From: CAMASH01 sp041746635 | Lineage (GTDB): Bacteria > Verrucomicrobiota > Verrucomicrobiia > Chthoniobacterales > Terrimicrobiaceae | Assembly: GCA_041746635.1 (NCBI GenBank) | Contig: JBGTGQ010000031.1 | Span: 1-17,097, forward strand | Length of the DNA stretch: 17,097 nucleotides | Direction: 5' to 3' | Part shown: one piece after another, positions 14,463-17,097 of the stretch | How the letters are laid out: every line of letters starts with the position of its first letter | Numbering within the stretch: position 1 is the stretch's first letter | Notes under the pieces: model-generated | The model's database searches: none | Told to the model about the DNA's origin: nothing | The model's input: the letters and a program-made list of their open reading frames with translations, nothing else | Made by a program: the position numbers and the translations under genes

Positions 14463-16334
14463 TCAGGTGTAGCCCACAAACGCGGTGACGACCTCGGCGG
14501 GAGCGTCGATCAGTTTGTAGTCCCCGGACGAAACGAAGAGCAGGGTTTGTTTGCCGTGACCAAGAACCTTCTGGGTGGAGTCGTAAATCTCGTGTTCGAG
14601 AGTGACGAATTTGCGGTTGTAGTTGGCAATGCGGATGCGCACACTCACGGTCTCAAACTCCTTGGTTTCCCGCACAAACTTGTGCTCGAAAGACCGCGTG
14701 AGGATGTAATAAGGGGTGTTCTTGAGGTTGAACTTCGGCATCACCTGGTTGAAGAACAACTCCCGCGTCTTGCCCACCCACATCGCATACATGCCGAAGT
14801 ACACATTGCCCACCGAGTTGGTGTCGGCATAGGTCGCGACGAAGGAGTGGACGAACCATTTGTCCACAAAATGCCCGCCCAGATGGTGCATGGCCGCGCC
14901 GTCCGGCTGCGAGCCCAGCGACGCGGGGGCAATCACGCCGCCGGCGGATGGGGCCACGTCGGAAGCCGTCGCGAGCAATTCGTCGGTGTCACCAACAAAA
15001 TCCTCTCCGGCGCTCGGTTTGAGCAGGAGCCAGGCAATGGAGGCGAGTGGCAGCAGCGAGCCTAAAATCATGAACAACGGATAGCGCAGCAGATATCCAT
15101 AGGCGCAAATCACCACCGCGAGACTGCCGATGCAGAACATTTTTACCTGCGGAATGGCATTGGCCTGAGTGACCAGAAAACAACGTGCGATGCCGAGTGC
15201 CGAGTAGCCCACAAAAAACGTGGCGTAGAAAATCATGAAGTACTCGAGCTCAAGCTTGAGGATGGCCGCCAGCATCGCGATGAATCCCGCCAGCACAAAA
15301 ACGGGGATGGGTGAGGTGAGCAGCCGTTTAGGGACCAGAGTGAGCAGCGGGTTTTTGGAGCGTCCAATGTTTTCTTGGAAGTACCACCGCAGCGCGACGT
15401 AGCCGCTGTCGAGCGTGGTGAGGATGCAGATGCAAAGAAACGTGCAGTAGGCCACGAAATTCCAAGGGGCCGCCGCGGCATTTTCGTAGAAAAATCGCAG
15501 GATGATTTCGTGCCCGTATTGGTAATTTCCCAGTCCATTGCGCAGCCATTCGCCCGCGCCTTGGTTGAGCGCCCACAGCGCCAGGGTGCCGTGAAAAAGC
15601 AGCAGACCGAAAAATTCCAGCGCTCCGATCCAATAGGCCGCGGCGATGGAAACCCGCTCACGATGCATCTGAATCGCACGCTGCCACTGCTGGAGATCGA
15701 GCCAAGGCCCGACTAGGAAGCCAATGATGATCGGCACCACATAGCCCCAATACTGCCAGTCATTCGTCGGCAGTTGGGGGAACACCACCGGGCCGGTGCC
15801 GGTGCTCTTGGAGTTCACGATGATGATGGCAATAGCCGCCGCCAGCAGTAGCCCCATCGCGCCATGGCTGAACTTGATCCGCTTGATATCGAATTCCTCG
15901 CCAAACAATATCGCCGCCGCCAGCACGATGAGCAGGGTGAGCGGCATGTAAAGCGCCCAGGGCTCGAAGCCCATCGTCTGCCAGCCGTAACGGATAAAGG
16001 CGAATATGGTCAACGTGATGGCCAGTAGTTGATAAAGAAAAAACACCAGCCGAAACGGACGCGACCAATTGGTGAAAAACCGGGCCAGCGACTCCGAACT
16101 CGCCTCCCGGCGCGCGATGTGATGCGTGACCAACCCGAAGGCCAGCAAGCCGATGGCATTCGGTATGGCGAAAGTCAGCAATCCGAAGAGCCCGAATTGC
16201 GTGGTGAACTGCACGGAAAAAAACAATCCCAGCCCCCACGTCCAAGACAACGCGACGGAATTTCCCCACAGGAGCGTGGAGAACCAACGGGCATTGAGCG
16301 GAGATGGGGCGGCAGCCATGAGTGGAACAGACAT
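14463..16334 (-). CDS. LeuT-fold permease-like membrane domain fused to a hotdog thioesterase
   Basis: A 623-residue two-part protein. Residues about 15-438 form roughly a dozen membrane segments. GPWLDLQQWQRAI (209-221) and TTLDSGYVALRWY (306-318) resemble patterns of sodium:solute symporters and related LeuT-fold carriers. After a linker (about 440-485) comes a cytosolic-type hotdog domain (about 488-615) with YADTNSVGNVYFGMYAMW (502-519), then GKTRELFF, closely resembling 4HBT/YbgC and enediyne-type thioesterases, with Asp504 as likely catalytic residue. Such a fusion would couple transport or sensing to hydrolysis of an acyl thioester (inference). The reading frame extends to a TTG at 16394; I prefer ATG 16334 (MSVPLMAAAP), with ATG 16319 also possible. 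It heads the overlapping block D gene set. Confidence 0.78.
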   Translation of the reverse strand: MSVPLMAAAPSPLNARWFSTLLWGNSVALSWTWGLGLFFSVQFTTQFGLFGLLTFAIPNAIGLLAFGLVTHHIARREASSESLARFFTNWSRPFRLVFFLYQLLAITLTIFAFIRYGWQTMGFEPWALYMPLTLLIVLAAAILFGEEFDIKRIKFSHGAMGLLLAAAIAIIIVNSKSTGTGPVVFPQLPTNDWQYWGYVVPIIIGFLVGPWLDLQQWQRAIQMHRERVSIAAAYWIGALEFFGLLLFHGTLALWALNQGAGEWLRNGLGNYQYGHEIILRFFYENAAAAPWNFVAYCTFLCICILTTLDSGYVALRWYFQENIGRSKNPLLTLVPKRLLTSPIPVFVLAGFIAMLAAILKLELEYFMIFYATFFVGYSALGIARCFLVTQANAIPQVKMFCIGSLAVVICAYGYLLRYPLFMILGSLLPLASIAWLLLKPSAGEDFVGDTDELLATASDVAPSAGGVIAPASLGSQPDGAAMHHLGGHFVDKWFVHSFVATYADTNSVGNVYFGMYAMWVGKTRELFFNQVMPKFNLKNTPYYILTRSFEHKFVRETKEFETVSVRIRIANYNRKFVTLEHEIYDSTQKVLGHGKQTLLFVSSGDYKLIDAPAEVVTAFVGYT

Positions 16335-16402
16335 ATCAGCGAATCGGGGAATCGTGCAAGAAGGGAGGGTTGGCCGTTTATCGTTCGGAAACAATGGCGC
16401 GC

Positions 16403-16408
16403 TATAAT
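16403..16408 (+). promoter_or_regulatory. Candidate -10 box for the 109-residue protein gene
   Basis: TATAAT matches the sigma-70 -10 consensus perfectly and lies 38 bases before the ATG at 16447, giving a leader of about 30 bases. No good -35 is seen 16-18 bases upstream. Confidence 0.4.
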
Positions 16409-16446
16409 TCTGGCGTCGCGCCGCGATTCGATTTTATCCTGTCTTC

Positions 16447-16776
16447 ATGTTCGACAAAGGCCAGAAAGTCGCGTGCATCAACGACGACTTCACTCCCACC
16501 ATCCGCCACCTTTACAAACAACTCCCCCGCAAGGACGAAATCTATACCGTCAGGGAGGTCTCGATCGGCCGCGCGCAAGTGACCAGCGCCGCCGGAGGCG
16601 CCAACGATGTTTCCTATCTCGTGCTCTTGGAGGAACTCCACAACCCCGATGATCCCTACATGCACGAGGGGGCAAGTCAGGAAATGGGTTTCCGCAGCGA
16701 CCGCTTTGCCCCTCTGGAGGAAATCGAAAACACGGAATACGCCGAACGTGAGGAAGAGCTTGTCCAGGTGCGTTGA
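16447..16776 (+). CDS. Conserved-looking small protein of unknown function
   Basis: A 109-residue acidic soluble protein without signal peptide or membrane segment. It begins MFDKGQKVACINDDF and continues with HLYKQLPRKDEIYTVREVSIGR, LVLLEELHNPDDPY and FRSDRFAPLEEIE. The layout (GQKVxCIND, a YTVR strand, a loop, a LLEEL strand and a final RFxPL) looks like a small beta-barrel, as in short KOW/SH3-like hypothetical proteins of bacteria and phages. I do not recognise a named family. ATG start at 16447; no clear ribosome binding site. It is divergent from block D (112 bases between starts) and is followed at 22 bases by inverted repeat iv. Reading-frame use and composition look like a real gene. 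Confidence 0.72.
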   Translation: MFDKGQKVACINDDFTPTIRHLYKQLPRKDEIYTVREVSIGRAQVTSAAGGANDVSYLVLLEELHNPDDPYMHEGASQEMGFRSDRFAPLEEIENTEYAEREEELVQVR

Positions 16777-16798
16777 GGAAGCCTGAAGCGAAAGCAGC

Positions 16799-16885
16799 CA
16801 CCGATGGACACAGATGAAACACAGATCAAGCAGAGAATGATGGTCATTATCAGTGCTCATCCGTGTGTATCCGTGTGCTCGCAGC
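16799..16885. repeat. Intergenic inverted repeat iv (ACACAGAT-type units), right end eroded
   Basis: The left arm (16799-16826) contains ACACAGAT twice (16808-16815, 16819-16826) after CCACCGATGG. The right arm (16859-16885) contains ATCCGTGT twice (16859-16866, 16869-16876), the near-complement. The expected outer complement of CCACCGATGG is missing on the right, where transposase-like sequence begins instead. It starts 22 bases after the stop of the 109-residue gene. Confidence 0.82.
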
Positions 16886-17097
16886 CATCAAGCGCGAGCA
16901 CCATCATCGTAGCGTGAGCGATCTGGAGAAAAAAGATGACCCGCCCGCACCGGGAGAAGGCGCCAGCTTCAGCGAGAAAATGGCTTATCGGGTGGCCACC
17001 AAAGAAGGCCGGGCAAGATACAAGCAGAGGCAGCAGACCATCGAACCGGTTTTTGGAATCATCAAAGAGGCCATTGGGTTCCGCCGCTTTAGTCTGC
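16875..17097 (+). pseudogene. IS1182-family-like transposase, C-terminal fragment
   Basis: The frame encodes REHHRSVSDLEKKDDPPAP and, further on, YKQRQQTIEPVFGIIKEAIG, typical of the last third of DDE transposases of the IS1182 type, where the Glu of TIEPVFG is the third acidic catalytic residue with the Y-R-E-K signature around it. There is no room for the first two Asp residues or the N-terminal domain: an in-frame TGA lies at 16815-16817 and the upstream sequence is inverted repeat iv. The copy is therefore 5'-truncated and non-functional by itself. It runs off the window at 17097, so the true 3' end and any terminal inverted repeat are not visible. The exact upstream boundary (about 16875-16884) is uncertain. 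Confidence 0.78.

Noticed and set aside
16402..16860. Minus-strand open frame opposite the 109-residue gene and repeat iv
   Set aside because: It begins within the inverted repeat and is antisense to a better-supported gene.
16877..16898. GCTCGC ... GCGAGC hairpin at the start of the transposase fragment
   Set aside because: Short, not followed by a T tract, and partly made of transposase codons; not supported as a terminator.

Overview
The window looks like chromosomal DNA of a GC-rich, Gram-negative, diderm bacterium, most likely from the Verrucomicrobiota/PVC group. This is an inference from gene content: two DUF374 acyltransferases, a GH75 chitosanase-like lipoprotein, a stand-alone 5' nuclease, LptE- and BamD-like outer-membrane assembly genes, and RAYT-type and IS1182-type transposase remnants. 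No database search was possible. No rRNA, tRNA or CRISPR was found, and no gene-free stretch exceeds about 210 bases.

Layout. Both edges are transposase remnants: a RAYT-like C-terminus at 2-118 and an IS1182-like C-terminal fragment from about 16875 to the end. Block A (minus strand, 3150 to 330) holds a polytopic membrane protein, a LolD-like ABC subunit whose catalytic motifs are nearly all replaced, and a squalene/phytoene synthase. Block B (plus, 3216 to 5292) is pgsA (phosphatidylglycerophosphate synthase) and der (ribosome-assembly GTPase). Block C (minus, 8792 to 5289) is a BamD-like TPR protein, an LptE-like lipoprotein, RsmI, a DUF2752 protein and a GYF_2 membrane protein, mostly with 4-base start/stop overlaps. 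A 5'-3' exonuclease (8890-9792, plus) diverges from block C. Block D (minus, 16334 to 9837) is a permease-thioesterase fusion, a GH75 lipoprotein, an inositol-monophosphatase-like protein, two tandem DUF374 acyltransferases and then folD. A conserved small unknown protein (16447-16776, plus) diverges from block D.

How the genes work together. Most of the window concerns the cell envelope: phospholipid synthesis (pgsA), isoprenoid lipid synthesis (squalene/phytoene synthase), LPS and outer-membrane protein assembly (LptE, BamD), and a five-gene overlapping set in block D joining an acyl-thioesterase domain, two acyltransferases, a phosphatase-like enzyme and a glycosidase-like lipoprotein. Block D is the best candidate here for an undescribed envelope glycolipid or glycan system, but that is an inference from gene order.

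Structure outside genes. Four short intergenic inverted repeats (1168-1266, 3817-3913, 10734-10793, 16799-16885) differ in sequence but share one design: two or three copies of an 8-11 base unit in one arm, and the complementary units in the other arm after a 24-50 base spacer. Each lies just 3' of a gene's stop codon, and one supplies the stop codon itself. This is the most striking non-coding signal in the window.
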